NCBI GenBank assembly: GCA_902168185.1
Contig: CABHOV010000029.1
Location: 1 to 64,000 of the forward strand
Length of the DNA: 64,000 nt
Source: an uncultured Bacteroides sp.
Lineage (GTDB): Bacteria > Bacteroidota > Bacteroidia > Cytophagales > Cyclobacteriaceae
Direction: 5' to 3'
Shown: one piece after another, positions 37,953-46,278 of the stretch
How positions within the stretch are numbered: position 1 is the stretch's first letter
Layout of the letters: each line of letters starts with the position of its first letter
Notes under the pieces: model-generated
Seen by the model: only the letters and a program-made list of their open reading frames with translations
What the model was told of the DNA's origin: nothing
Database searches by the model: none
Program-made: the position numbers and the translations under genes

Positions 37953-38013
37953 GCCGAGTATTTCCGGGATTTTATTTGGCGCTAAAAATAGAATAACTAA
38001 CGGTATACTCCAA

Positions 38014-38040
38014 GAGGGGGTTACTGGATACTAACCCCTC
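38014..38040. repeat. GC-rich hairpin upstream of terC
   Basis: GAGGGGGTTA and TAACCCCTC pair over nine bases with one bulged G and an 8-base loop, in the predicted terC leader 62-88 bases before the start codon. It is not followed by a T-run on either strand. It could be an operator or a leader structure. Confidence 0.4.
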
Positions 38041-38065
38041 ATCAAATTTGAATGAACGCTTTTTA

Positions 38066-38100
38066 GTATAAAAGCCGCAAGTATTGCTACTATGCGGCCT
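38066..38100 (-). terminator. Terminator of alanine dehydrogenase
   Basis: On the minus strand GCCGCA (38098-38093) pairs with TGCGGC (38079-38074), extended by AGTA/TACT, then TTTTATAC. It starts 19 bases after the ald stop codon. Confidence 0.7.
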
Positions 38101-38118
38101 TTAAGATCATTCTATTTG

Positions 38119-39231
38119 CTATAAGAATTTTTTAACGTCTGTATAATGCAGGTTGAAAGCATCTGCTACAGCTTTATAAACCACTTCACCGCGGATTACA
38201 TTCAAGCCCAATCGAAGCTCCAGGCTTTCTTCACAGGCTTTTTTCCATCCCTGGCTTGCCAAACGGATTGCATAAGGCAGGGTAGCGTTGGTAAGCGCCA
38301 GCGTAGAAGTATACGGCACGGCACCCGGCATGTTTGCAACGCAATAGTGTACTACATCATCAATGATAAAGGTTGGGTCTTCGTGCGTAGTAGGACGACA
38401 CGTTTCAATACATCCTCCCTGATCTACGGCAACATCCACAAGCACGGTTCCTGGTCTCATGGTCTTAAGCATGTCGCGGGTAATAAGCTTAGGAGCCTTT
38501 GCACCCGGAACCAGTACACCGCCTATAATAAGATCAGCATCTTTAACAAGTTCACGGATTGTATACTCGTTGGACACCATGGTGTGTACATTCTTTGGCA
38601 TCACATCGTCCAGGTAACGGAGACGATTTAAGTTAAGATCAAGGATCGTAACATCAGCGCCCATACCGGCAGCGATCTTTGCTGCATTGGCACCAACAAC
38701 ACCACCACCCAATACCAATACTTTAGCAGGTTTAACACCTGGGACACCACCAAGCAAAATGCCACGACCTTTTAAAGGTTTCTCAAGATATTTAGCACCT
38801 TCCTGGATAGACATCCTTCCGGCTACTTCAGACATTGGCACCAGAAGTGGTAAGCTTCCGTCAATACGTTCTACTGTTTCATAAGCAAGGCATACCGCAC
38901 CACTTTCAATCATTGCTTTTGTTAGCGGTTCATAGGATGCGAAATGGAAGTATGTAAAAACAAGTTGATCTTTCTTGATGAGCTTGTATTCTTGTTCGAT
39001 CGGTTCCTTTACTTTCATGATCATCTCAGCCTTGCTGAATATTTCAGCGGCATTGTCAATCATTGTAGCGCCAGCTCTTTGATAGTCTTCGTCAAAGAAG
39101 CCACTGCCGACACCAGCTGTTTTTTGAACATGTACTGTGTGTCCGCGCTTTACCAGCTCCTGCGTTCCGGCAGGTGTGAGGGCTACACGGTTTTCATTAT
39201 TCTTGATTTCTTTCGGTACACCAATGATCAT
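38119..39231 (-). CDS. ald: Alanine dehydrogenase
   Basis: 370 residues, full length for the family. It catalyses reversible NAD-dependent deamination of L-alanine to pyruvate and ammonia. Seen are the N-terminal signature MIIGVPKEIKNNENRVALTP, the Lys and His active-site regions (MIMKVKEPIEQEY, FTYFHFA), the Rossmann motif LGGGVVGANAAKIAAGMGA with the acidic end VTILDLN, and VDVAVDQGGC. The ending with LNVIRGEV fits Bacteroidota homologues. It is monocistronic, with its own promoter (39258-39286) and terminator. Confidence 0.96.
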   Translation of the reverse strand: MIIGVPKEIKNNENRVALTPAGTQELVKRGHTVHVQKTAGVGSGFFDEDYQRAGATMIDNAAEIFSKAEMIMKVKEPIEQEYKLIKKDQLVFTYFHFASYEPLTKAMIESGAVCLAYETVERIDGSLPLLVPMSEVAGRMSIQEGAKYLEKPLKGRGILLGGVPGVKPAKVLVLGGGVVGANAAKIAAGMGADVTILDLNLNRLRYLDDVMPKNVHTMVSNEYTIRELVKDADLIIGGVLVPGAKAPKLITRDMLKTMRPGTVLVDVAVDQGGCIETCRPTTHEDPTFIIDDVVHYCVANMPGAVPYTSTLALTNATLPYAIRLASQGWKKACEESLELRLGLNVIRGEVVYKAVADAFNLHYTDVKKFL

Positions 39232-39257
39232 ATTGTATAGATTGTTAAAGAACGGTG

Positions 39258-39286
39258 CAAATATACAGTGGCATCAAGTATGAAAA
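39258..39286 (-). promoter_or_regulatory. Promoter of ald
   Basis: On the minus strand, TTT (39286-39284), 18 bases, TATATTTG (39265-39258). The -7 box is exact. The leader is about 21 bases. Confidence 0.55.
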
Positions 39287-39431
39287 AGGAGAGTGTGAAA
39301 GATGATTTTTATTCGAAATAAATTGTTGTAAAGGAGATAATCATTCATGTAAAATTCCGATGAAAGAGTTTTTCCGAAATAAAATTTGTGAGGCACATTT
39401 TTTAAATGACGTTCTGCAATCGTTGGTGCTT

Positions 39432-39460
39432 TTGAAACGTAAAACTATTCCCTATTTTTG
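39432..39460 (+). promoter_or_regulatory. Consensus promoter of the fused E1 gene
   Basis: TTG (39432-39434), 18 bases, TATTTTTG (39453-39460): a full consensus match. It leaves a leader of about 26 bases to the TTG start at 39492. Confidence 0.75.
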
Positions 39461-39491
39461 AAGTCAACAGGTTTTACCAAATCCGGATATT

Positions 39492-41903
39492 TTGAGCGCA
39501 ATAAAAGAAGCAAAGACAAAATTCTCACAGGCGAAAGTGAAAGATATACTATCTGACTATCGCCTGGCAGTAGAAAGCAGGGAAGCCAGTATCATTGGCC
39601 GCAAGGAAGTGTTCATGGGCAAAGCCAAGTTTGGTATCTTCGGCGATGGTAAAGAAGTAGCGCAGATCGCCATGGCGAAAGTTTTTCGTAAGGGTGATTT
39701 TCGTTCCGGCTATTATCGCGATCAAACATTCATGTTTGCTATAGGTGAACTCACCGTGCAGCAATTCTTCGCGCAGCTCTATGCGCATACAGATCTTGAA
39801 GCAGATCCATCTACAGCAGGCAGGTTGATGACGGGCCACTTTGGTACGCGCACGCTGGATGAAAATGGAAAATTTAAAAAACTGACGGAGCAAAAAAATA
39901 GCAGTGCAGATATATCTCCTACAGCAGGACAAATGCCGCGATTGTTGGGACTCGCATACGCATCAAAACTGTATCGTAATAATCCGGCGTTAAAAGAGTA
40001 TACTAACTTTTCTATCAATGGAAATGAAATAGCATTTGGTACAATCGGTAATGCGTCAACTTCTGAAGGTATGTTCTTCGAAGCCATCAACGCGGCCGGA
40101 GTATTGCAAGTGCCGATGCTCACTTCAGTTTGGGATGATGCCTATGGGATTTCTGTTCCTGCAGAATATCATACTACGAAGGGAAGTATATCTAAAGTAT
40201 TGGCGGGTTTACAACGTACGGCTACTGAAAAAGGATTTGAAATCATTACGGCAAAAGGCTGGGATTACCAGGAGCTTGTTGAAGCCTATCAAAAGGCAGA
40301 GAAGATTTGTCGTGAAGAACATGTGCCGGTATTGTTTCATGTGGATGAGTTAACACAACCGCAGGGACATTCAACATCAGGTTCACACGAACGCTATAAA
40401 TCGAAAGAAAGATTAGCGTGGGAGGCAGAACATGATTGCATTCGCAAGATGCGCGAGTGGATCATCAACGATGTTATGGTATTGCCGGAAGATGTTGAAG
40501 CTATAGAGAAAGAAGCCAAGCAGGCTGCCAAGCAAGCAAGAGATCGCGCCTGGAAAGCTTTCACAGAAGATGTGCGCAAGGATCAAACGGTGATCAGTGC
40601 TATACTTGATAAAGCAGAGACGCTGAGCAAGCATGGTGAAGAAATTACGCAAGTGAAAAATGAATTAAGCAGCACGATCAATCCTACACGATTGGAAACG
40701 ATGAAAGCTGCGCGGAAGGCGATTCGTTTTTTCAGGGATGAAGATCATGAAGCGAAAACTGAATTGATAGCCTGGCTACGTCTTGCAGAAGATGATAACT
40801 ATAATCGCTATAGTTCGCATTTATATAGTGCTTCCGATGAAGCTGCTTTGAAAGTTGAAATTATACCAGCACAGTATAGCGACAACTCTTCCATTGTAGA
40901 TGGAAGAGAAGTGTTGCAGGCTTGCTTTGACGCCGCCTTAACACGTAATCCGCTGGTACTTGCCTTCGGAGAAGATGTAGGAAAGATCGGTGATGTGAAT
41001 CAAGGTTTTGCTGGCTTGCAGGCCAAGCATGGCGAACTCCGTGTAACCGATACCGGTATACGGGAGTGTACTATTATAGGGCAAGGTATAGGAGCTGCGT
41101 TGCGTGGTTTGCGACCTATCGCTGAAATGCAATACCTCGATTATCTGATCTACGCATTACCAACACTGTCTGATGACTTGGCTTGCCTGCAGTATAGAAC
41201 CAAAGGCGGACAAAAAGCTCCGCTGATCGTTCGTACCCGTGGTCACCGGTTGGAAGGTGTATGGCATGCAGGTTCGCAGATCGGTATGATGCTGCAAAGT
41301 CTTCGTGGTATATATATCATTACACCTCGTAACATGACGCAGGCTGCGGGCTTTTACAATACCATGTTAAAGTCTGATGATGCCGCCATCATTGTCGAAT
41401 GTCTGAATGGATATCGCCTTAAAGAAAGAATACCTGATAATATAGACGAGTTTAATGTGCCGTTAGGTGTACCCGAAATCTTAAAAGAGGGATCGGATGT
41501 AACCATCGTTACGTATGGCTCAATGTGCCGTGTAGTGATGGAGGCTGCTGAAGACCTTGAACAATTTGGAATTACCTGTGAAGTGATCGATGTACAGACG
41601 CTTCTTCCATTTGATATACATCACAAGATTGTTGAGTCGGTGAAGAAAACGAACCGGATTATCTTTGCGGATGAAGATGTACCGGGAGGCGCTACCTCCT
41701 ATATGATGCAGAAAGTATTGGAAGAGCAGGATGCATATCAGTACCTGGATTCCAAACCTGTTACCATAACCGCGAAGGAACATCGCCCTGCGTATGCTTC
41801 CGATGGAGATTACTTCACCAAGCCTAATCCAGAGGATATATTCGAGACGGTTTATACATTGATGCACGAAGTTGCTCCGGATCAATATCCTCCTCTCTAC
41901 TAG
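39492..41903 (+). CDS. Fused alpha/beta E1 component of a 2-oxoacid dehydrogenase
   Basis: 803 residues, a natural fusion of the two E1 subunits that decarboxylate 2-oxoacids with thiamine diphosphate. The alpha part (about 1-400) has GRLMTGHFGTRT, the ThDP-binding GNASTSEGMFFEAIN and the phosphorylation-loop region HSTSGSHERYKSKERL. The beta part (about 455-803) has LAFGEDVGKIGDVNQGFAGL, GIRECTIIGQGIGAALRGLRP, EMQYLDYL, PLIVRTRGHRLEG and EVIDVQTLLPFD. Fused forms are common in Bacteroidota and usually serve branched-chain or pyruvate-type complexes; E2 and E3 are not in this window. The start is TTG at 39492, consistent with the promoter; no in-frame ATG is near. Confidence 0.93.
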   Translation: MSAIKEAKTKFSQAKVKDILSDYRLAVESREASIIGRKEVFMGKAKFGIFGDGKEVAQIAMAKVFRKGDFRSGYYRDQTFMFAIGELTVQQFFAQLYAHTDLEADPSTAGRLMTGHFGTRTLDENGKFKKLTEQKNSSADISPTAGQMPRLLGLAYASKLYRNNPALKEYTNFSINGNEIAFGTIGNASTSEGMFFEAINAAGVLQVPMLTSVWDDAYGISVPAEYHTTKGSISKVLAGLQRTATEKGFEIITAKGWDYQELVEAYQKAEKICREEHVPVLFHVDELTQPQGHSTSGSHERYKSKERLAWEAEHDCIRKMREWIINDVMVLPEDVEAIEKEAKQAAKQARDRAWKAFTEDVRKDQTVISAILDKAETLSKHGEEITQVKNELSSTINPTRLETMKAARKAIRFFRDEDHEAKTELIAWLRLAEDDNYNRYSSHLYSASDEAALKVEIIPAQYSDNSSIVDGREVLQACFDAALTRNPLVLAFGEDVGKIGDVNQGFAGLQAKHGELRVTDTGIRECTIIGQGIGAALRGLRPIAEMQYLDYLIYALPTLSDDLACLQYRTKGGQKAPLIVRTRGHRLEGVWHAGSQIGMMLQSLRGIYIITPRNMTQAAGFYNTMLKSDDAAIIVECLNGYRLKERIPDNIDEFNVPLGVPEILKEGSDVTIVTYGSMCRVVMEAAEDLEQFGITCEVIDVQTLLPFDIHHKIVESVKKTNRIIFADEDVPGGATSYMMQKVLEEQDAYQYLDSKPVTITAKEHRPAYASDGDYFTKPNPEDIFETVYTLMHEVAPDQYPPLY

Positions 41904-41934
41904 AGATTAGAATTAGAAACCAGAATTGATTTTG

Positions 41935-42786
41935 TTACTTCTTGATTCCTTCAAGGGTAACAAAATCAGTTTCTATAGTATTGCTGGTATTCAGCGCGCG
42001 GTCTTTAATCGTTACTCTTAATTTAAAAGACTGCGAACCCAGTATAATAGCAAGTCCTTCCGATTTCATACTATAGCGAAGAGTTCCCTCCAGCGGACCA
42101 TCTTTATCAGATAGTCGTGGAAATCGCCCGTCAAAGGAAGGACCGCACTCGGTGCCTGTTATCGTTTCCCAGTTCAACTCTGTATTGTTGCTAAGAATGA
42201 AATCAACGGTGATGTTATCGTAGTTGGGGTTCTTCTGAGTATAAAAATTCTCCTTGATCTGATATAAATCTTTATTGGAAGGATTCGAGCTTCTTAATGT
42301 ATCAGTAATGTTATAAGAATTGTCGAAGATCTCTTCATCACCCACTTCAATATATAGACTGTCGTAAATATAGGTTGTACACGTGAAGGGATATATATAT
42401 TCAGGCATCTTACTCGCATATTCCGGTTTTTCCAATGTACGGATCGTAGCAAGCTTTCCTGTTTGACCGGTGTTCAGGTAAATAATAGGAGGGATGTTGG
42501 TATAGGGTGATATAGTTGGCACCGAAATCAACTGACCGTTATTCTCCAGGAAATAATTACGGGGATGGTAAGGGAATGAGATGTCATCCGATGACAGCCC
42601 CAGGTCTCCATCACCATCTTTAAAATTAATGGATAGAACGAGTGAGTCGATAGCATCTGCCTCAGCATAAAACTCAAGTCCTTCAAAATCGATGCTTGGC
42701 TGGTTTGGATATTCTGGCGGATCAAAGCATGAACTTACCACCACTACTAAAACGCCAAACAGCAATAGACCCTTTGTAATTTTCAT
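41935..42786 (-). CDS. Exported lipoprotein of unknown function
   Basis: 283 residues with a lipoprotein signal (about 1-20) ending VVVSSC. The mature part starts CFDPPEYPNQPSIDFEGLEFYA and contains the acidic segment KDGDGDLGLSSDD, which resembles a calcium-binding loop. The rest is beta-rich with many Asn/Thr/Tyr residues. This type is frequent in Cytophagales genomes but has no assigned function. It is divergent from the LuxE-like gene with only 9 bases between the annotated starts, so their promoters overlap. Confidence 0.8.
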   Translation of the reverse strand: MKITKGLLLFGVLVVVVSSCFDPPEYPNQPSIDFEGLEFYAEADAIDSLVLSINFKDGDGDLGLSSDDISFPYHPRNYFLENNGQLISVPTISPYTNIPPIIYLNTGQTGKLATIRTLEKPEYASKMPEYIYPFTCTTYIYDSLYIEVGDEEIFDNSYNITDTLRSSNPSNKDLYQIKENFYTQKNPNYDNITVDFILSNNTELNWETITGTECGPSFDGRFPRLSDKDGPLEGTLRYSMKSEGLAIILGSQSFKLRVTIKDRALNTSNTIETDFVTLEGIKK

Positions 42787-42795
42787 TCTGTATTT

Positions 42796-43815
42796 TTGAA
42801 TCCGGTTAAGTTAAGTAAACGCTTGGATACTTTTAAAAGTTTTGAATCTACATTATACTCTGTTAACGATCAAACCTTTGCTGATATTGCACTGGAGGTA
42901 TTTCGTTTTCAGGCTGTTAACAACCCGGTATACAGTTCCTTTATAAGAAACCTATCGGTTGATATAAGTACTATAACCACCCTTCAGGACATTCCCTTTT
43001 TGCCTATATCTTTTTTTAAAAGCCATTCCGTACAAACAGGAGAATGGCAGCCGGAGATCATTTTCTCCAGCAGCGGAACAACGGGAGCAGCCGTAAGCAA
43101 GCATGCCGTAGCAAATTTGAATTTTTATCAAGAGCATTCGAAGCGATGCTTCGAGTATTTTTTCGGGCCGCTTTCAGACTATCATTTTCTTGCTTTATTA
43201 CCTTCATATCTGGAGCGACAAGGTTCATCACTGATCGCGATGATGGATTACTTCATCAGAGAAAGTCAATCGTCTTACTCATCGTACTATCTTTTTCAGA
43301 TTGATAAATTACTGGACGATCTTGCTAAACTTCGGCACGATCAATCCAAAAAGATTATTCTCTGGGGTGTATCTTTTGCATTGCTCGATCTGGCAGAAAA
43401 ACATCCGGTGGATCTGAATCATTGCCTTGTATTTGAGACGGGTGGCATGAAGGGGAGGAGGAAGGAAATAACACGTGCCGAGCTCCATGGGATTCTCCAG
43501 CAAAGATTAAATGTATCCCAGGTTTATTCAGAATACGGCATGACTGAATTACTGTCTCAGGCCTATACCGACGGTCAATTTCGATTCAAATGTCCACCCT
43601 GGATGAAAATAATAGGCAGGGATATTACAGACCCGTTAAGTAAGGGGTTACTTCATGAAACCAGCGGCATTAATGTCATAGATCTGGCAAACATTCAAAC
43701 GATATCCTTCATTGAAACCGAAGATCTGGGAAAAGTTTATCCCGATGGTACATTTGAGGTTTTAGGAAGGATGGATAACAGCGATGTTCGTGGTTGTAAT
43801 CTGATGATAGGGTAA
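42796..43815 (+). CDS. LuxE-like acyl-activating protein (acyl-protein synthetase family)
   Basis: 339 residues from a TTG at 42796. A TATTTTTG box at 42791-42798 overlaps that start, so a second TTG at 42823 (330 residues) may be the real one. Family landmarks are DIPFLPISFFKSH, the adenylate-forming loop IIFSSSGTTGAAVSKH, FALLDLAE, VFETGGMKGRRKEITRAEL and YGMTELLSQAY, all as in LuxE and related long-chain-acyl ligases. LuxE activates fatty acids for bioluminescence, but there are no lux genes here. In Bacteroidota such proteins probably activate acyl groups for lipid or cell-surface synthesis (inference). Confidence 0.85.
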   Translation: MNPVKLSKRLDTFKSFESTLYSVNDQTFADIALEVFRFQAVNNPVYSSFIRNLSVDISTITTLQDIPFLPISFFKSHSVQTGEWQPEIIFSSSGTTGAAVSKHAVANLNFYQEHSKRCFEYFFGPLSDYHFLALLPSYLERQGSSLIAMMDYFIRESQSSYSSYYLFQIDKLLDDLAKLRHDQSKKIILWGVSFALLDLAEKHPVDLNHCLVFETGGMKGRRKEITRAELHGILQQRLNVSQVYSEYGMTELLSQAYTDGQFRFKCPPWMKIIGRDITDPLSKGLLHETSGINVIDLANIQTISFIETEDLGKVYPDGTFEVLGRMDNSDVRGCNLMIG

Positions 43816-43830
43816 GATTTCCACAGATGT

Positions 43831-43860
43831 TTGTTTTGTTCTTAAAGAATTATATTTTTG
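43831..43860 (+). promoter_or_regulatory. Promoter of the 41-residue lipoprotein
   Basis: TTG (43831-43833), 19 bases, TATTTTTG (43853-43860), full consensus. It supports the small gene at 43882. Confidence 0.7.
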
Positions 43861-43881
43861 CTTGTAATCAATCCCATTGAA

Positions 43882-44007
43882 ATGAAAAAGATTGTTGTAT
43901 TCGTTCTATTGGCAGCTTTTGTTTCTGCATGCAGCCAATATACTTGCCCAACTTATACCAAGAAAGAGGCTCCTAAGAAGTCCCAGGTTTCTTCTCAACG
44001 AATTTAA
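43882..44007 (+). CDS. 41-residue lipoprotein
   Basis: ATG at 43882 encodes MKKIVVFVLLAAFVSAC, a perfect lipoprotein signal with lipobox VSAC, then SQYTCPTYTKKEAPKKSQVS and a short end. The mature peptide is only about 25 residues, basic, with a second Cys in C-x4-CP-x-Y. The same C-x(4-5)-CP-x-Y start occurs in the lipoprotein at 33963. A consensus promoter 22 bases upstream and a clean terminator about 65 bases downstream frame it as a free-standing unit. Function unknown. Confidence 0.85.
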   Translation: MKKIVVFVLLAAFVSACSQYTCPTYTKKEAPKKSQVSSQRI

Positions 44008-44072
44008 GCCACATTATATAGTACTTACAGAGGTTTAGGATTTCATCCTGTAACCCGTGAAGATATTATAAA

Positions 44073-44100
44073 GGAAATCGCGCAGGCGGTTTCCTTTTTT
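44073..44100 (+). terminator. Terminator of the small lipoprotein gene
   Basis: GGAAATCGC pairs with GCGGTTTCC (one mismatch or wobble position) around a 4-base loop, followed by six T. Confidence 0.8.
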
Positions 44101-44200
44101 GATTTATACCTATTTGACGTGGAGGTCTGCGGGATGACATTTTTCAGGTCCGGTACGTTGTATTTTTACTGGGCATAAAAGAAATTCCATACAACACCTC

Positions 44201-44611
44201 ATGAAAAAAACACAAACCATTCTATACTGGCTGGCCCGAATTGTAGCTGCGATCATTATGCTGCAGACTCTATATTTCAAATTTTCGGGCGCTGAAGAAT
44301 CTGTTTACATTTTTACCATCGTGGGTGTAGAGCCGTTCGGAAGAATTGCAGCTGGAGTTTTGGAATTGATTGCTTCTATACTATTAATAATAAGTGCAAC
44401 GGCTTGGTTAGGCGGCTTGCTGGGGGCAATGCTCATGACCGGTGCCATCGGTATGCACCTGACTATATTAGGGATAGAAGTGAAAGGAGATAACGGTTAT
44501 CTGTTTTACCTGGCATTAACAGTGATGCTCTGTTCTCTGTGGGTAGTCTATTGTGATAGAAAGAAAATCATGACCTCTATATCCATGCTCATGGTGAAAG
44601 CCAAGGCTTGA
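44201..44611 (+). CDS. DoxX-family membrane protein
   Basis: 136 residues with four hydrophobic segments at about 7-24, 40-62, 66-86 and 100-120. The pattern RIVAAIIMLQTLYFKFSGAEES, GRIAAGVLELIASILLI and LGALMTGAIGMHL-like order (here LGAMLMTGAIGMHLTIL) is that of DoxX-like proteins. These small inner-membrane proteins have been linked to quinones or thiol redox in some bacteria; no specific role can be read here. It is monocistronic, followed by a long hairpin at 44626-44661. Confidence 0.85.
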   Translation: MKKTQTILYWLARIVAAIIMLQTLYFKFSGAEESVYIFTIVGVEPFGRIAAGVLELIASILLIISATAWLGGLLGAMLMTGAIGMHLTILGIEVKGDNGYLFYLALTVMLCSLWVVYCDRKKIMTSISMLMVKAKA

Positions 44612-44625
44612 GGATTTGACTGCTA

Positions 44626-44661
44626 TATATAAGGACCTGCATGGCTGCAGATCCTTATATA
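44626..44661. terminator. Near-perfect 16-bp hairpin between convergent genes
   Basis: TATATAAGGACCTGCA pairs with TGCAGATCCTTATATA (one mismatch) with loop TGGC. No T-run follows, but the stem is strong and lies between the convergent DoxX and methyltransferase genes, so it may stop transcription from both sides. Confidence 0.65.
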
Positions 44662-44666
44662 CTATA

Positions 44667-45440
44667 TTAACTGCGCTTTACTCCCTTGTATAAGATCTCG
44701 CCTTTTACCAGACCGAATTTTTTTCTGGTTTCATCCGGCAGCGTATTTACAAAATCGTCTTCAATCGCGATTAGTCCGGCACGCTCCATTCGTTTTGGGT
44801 AATCATGGCCATACTTCCGGACGTGATCATCCTGACCGAATATTTTTTCACGTTCTCGCGGATTTGTGATTGAGTTATCTTCGAATGTTACTTCCTGTAC
44901 AGGGCTGAAGAAAGGCACTTGCAGAATCGCGAATCCGCCCGGCTTCAATACGCGGTCGATCTCGCTCATCGCTTTGATATCATCCCGAACATGTTCGAGT
45001 ACGTGATTACAGAGTACAGCGTCAAATGTATTTTCAGGAAACGGAATCTCATGTATATCCATCTTTACTTTTGCCAACGGAGATTCAATGTCAGCAGTTA
45101 TATACTGATCGCCATGAATTTTTTCAAATCTTTTGATGAAGCACGCCTCCGGAGCAATGTGAAGCACACGAAGCTGTGATCCAAAGAAATTTGTTTTCTC
45201 CTGCAGATATAGCCAGATCAACCGATGTCGTTCCAGTGAAAGGCAATTCGGACAAAGTGCATTTGGTCTCGGATTGATTCGTCCATATGGTAAAAAGGTA
45301 CGGTAACTCGTTTCACATACCGGACAGGTAACAGCATTACCTCTGTAAAAAAGACCAGCTACTTTAAGTCCGAAACCGCCTACCCGTTGCAGGTACTTGC
45401 GAGGTACAAACCGGATAAGGAAGGAAATAATTTTTTTCAT
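44667..45440 (-). CDS. Class I SAM methyltransferase with zinc ribbon
   Basis: 257 residues. An N-terminal basic/hydrophobic segment (about 1-32) is followed by a four-Cys zinc ribbon, CPVCETSYRTFLPYGR and CPNCLSLERHRLIWLYL (about 38-75). Then comes a Rossmann-type methyltransferase core: LRVLHIAPE (motif I variant), ITADIESPLAKVKMDI, FDAVLCNHVLEHVRDD, RVLKPGGFAILQVP. The core fits methyltransferase family 11. Similar zinc-ribbon methyltransferases occur in surface-glycan clusters, but no such cluster is here. The substrate is unknown. Confidence 0.88.
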   Translation of the reverse strand: MKKIISFLIRFVPRKYLQRVGGFGLKVAGLFYRGNAVTCPVCETSYRTFLPYGRINPRPNALCPNCLSLERHRLIWLYLQEKTNFFGSQLRVLHIAPEACFIKRFEKIHGDQYITADIESPLAKVKMDIHEIPFPENTFDAVLCNHVLEHVRDDIKAMSEIDRVLKPGGFAILQVPFFSPVQEVTFEDNSITNPREREKIFGQDDHVRKYGHDYPKRMERAGLIAIEDDFVNTLPDETRKKFGLVKGEILYKGVKRS

Positions 45441-45648
45441 GCGGGCGCAAAGATAATTGTTATCTGCTATAGGTTAGCCGTTATCAAATAATCGTTACTC
45501 ATCATTATTAATCTTGCCAGATCGAATGATGATTCTCCAATAATACTCAGCGTAAGAAATTTTTCAGAAGGCTAAAACTTTTCGCAGCACCTCATCATCT
45601 TTACAATAGAAACGGCAAGAACGCCTAAATCCTTCGAAATTTGACCTC

Positions 45649-46278
45649 ATGGCCGAGACCTTACTCGACATCGCGATGATGCATTCTGACACCCTTATTG
45701 CCCGGGCAAAGCAAGGCGACCAGAATGCGCAAGGGAAGCTGGTGCAGCTGTGGTACAAACGTATCTACAACTTCAGCTACAAATTCTTTATGGATCATGA
45801 CCTGGCCATGGAAGTATCGCAGAAAACTTTTATCTCCATGTGCCGGAGCCTGGCTGGACTGCAGGACATTGCCCGGTTCAAATCATGGCTCTATAAGATT
45901 GCTGTAAACTATTGCCGCGAAGAAGCCCGCAAGAAAAAAGGAAGCCGGTCACTGTCCTTTGATGTGGTATGGAATCGTGAAGCTGAAGACTCGCCCCAGT
46001 GGGAGTCGTCTTCACAACGGTATGCCAACCCGGAGAGTCAGTATCAACAAGCCGAACTTTCTGATATTTTACAGCAGGCACTATATGAACTCAGTGATGA
46101 ACAACGCGAAGTGGTGATCATGAAAGAATACGAAGGATTGAAGTTTCGTGAGATCGCAGAAGTGTTGAACATTTCAGAGAACACAGTGAAGTCTAGGATG
46201 TATTACGGGCTGGACGGACTGAAGAAAATTTTGGAACGGAAAAATATTACTAAAGATACGATTGGATATGAGCTATAA
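45649..46278 (+). CDS. ECF-type RNA polymerase sigma factor
   Basis: 209 residues. Region 2 (about 17-85: LIARAKQGDQNAQGKLVQLW, DLAMEVSQKTFISMCRSL, RFKSWLYKIAVNYCREEARKK) and region 4 (about 135-190: LSDEQREVVIMKEYEGLKFREIAEVLNISENTVKSRMYYGLDGLKK) are typical. The start ATG 45649 is used; M10 or M11 are alternatives. The stop overlaps the anti-sigma start by 11 bases, so the two are translationally coupled. It directs RNA polymerase to promoters released by a membrane signal; the regulon is unknown. Confidence 0.92.
   Translation: MAETLLDIAMMHSDTLIARAKQGDQNAQGKLVQLWYKRIYNFSYKFFMDHDLAMEVSQKTFISMCRSLAGLQDIARFKSWLYKIAVNYCREEARKKKGSRSLSFDVVWNREAEDSPQWESSSQRYANPESQYQQAELSDILQQALYELSDEQREVVIMKEYEGLKFREIAEVLNISENTVKSRMYYGLDGLKKILERKNITKDTIGYEL

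Noticed and set aside
37953-38118. Possible yybP-ykoY manganese riboswitch upstream of terC
   Set aside because: Only a simple hairpin is present; the conserved riboswitch core was not found.
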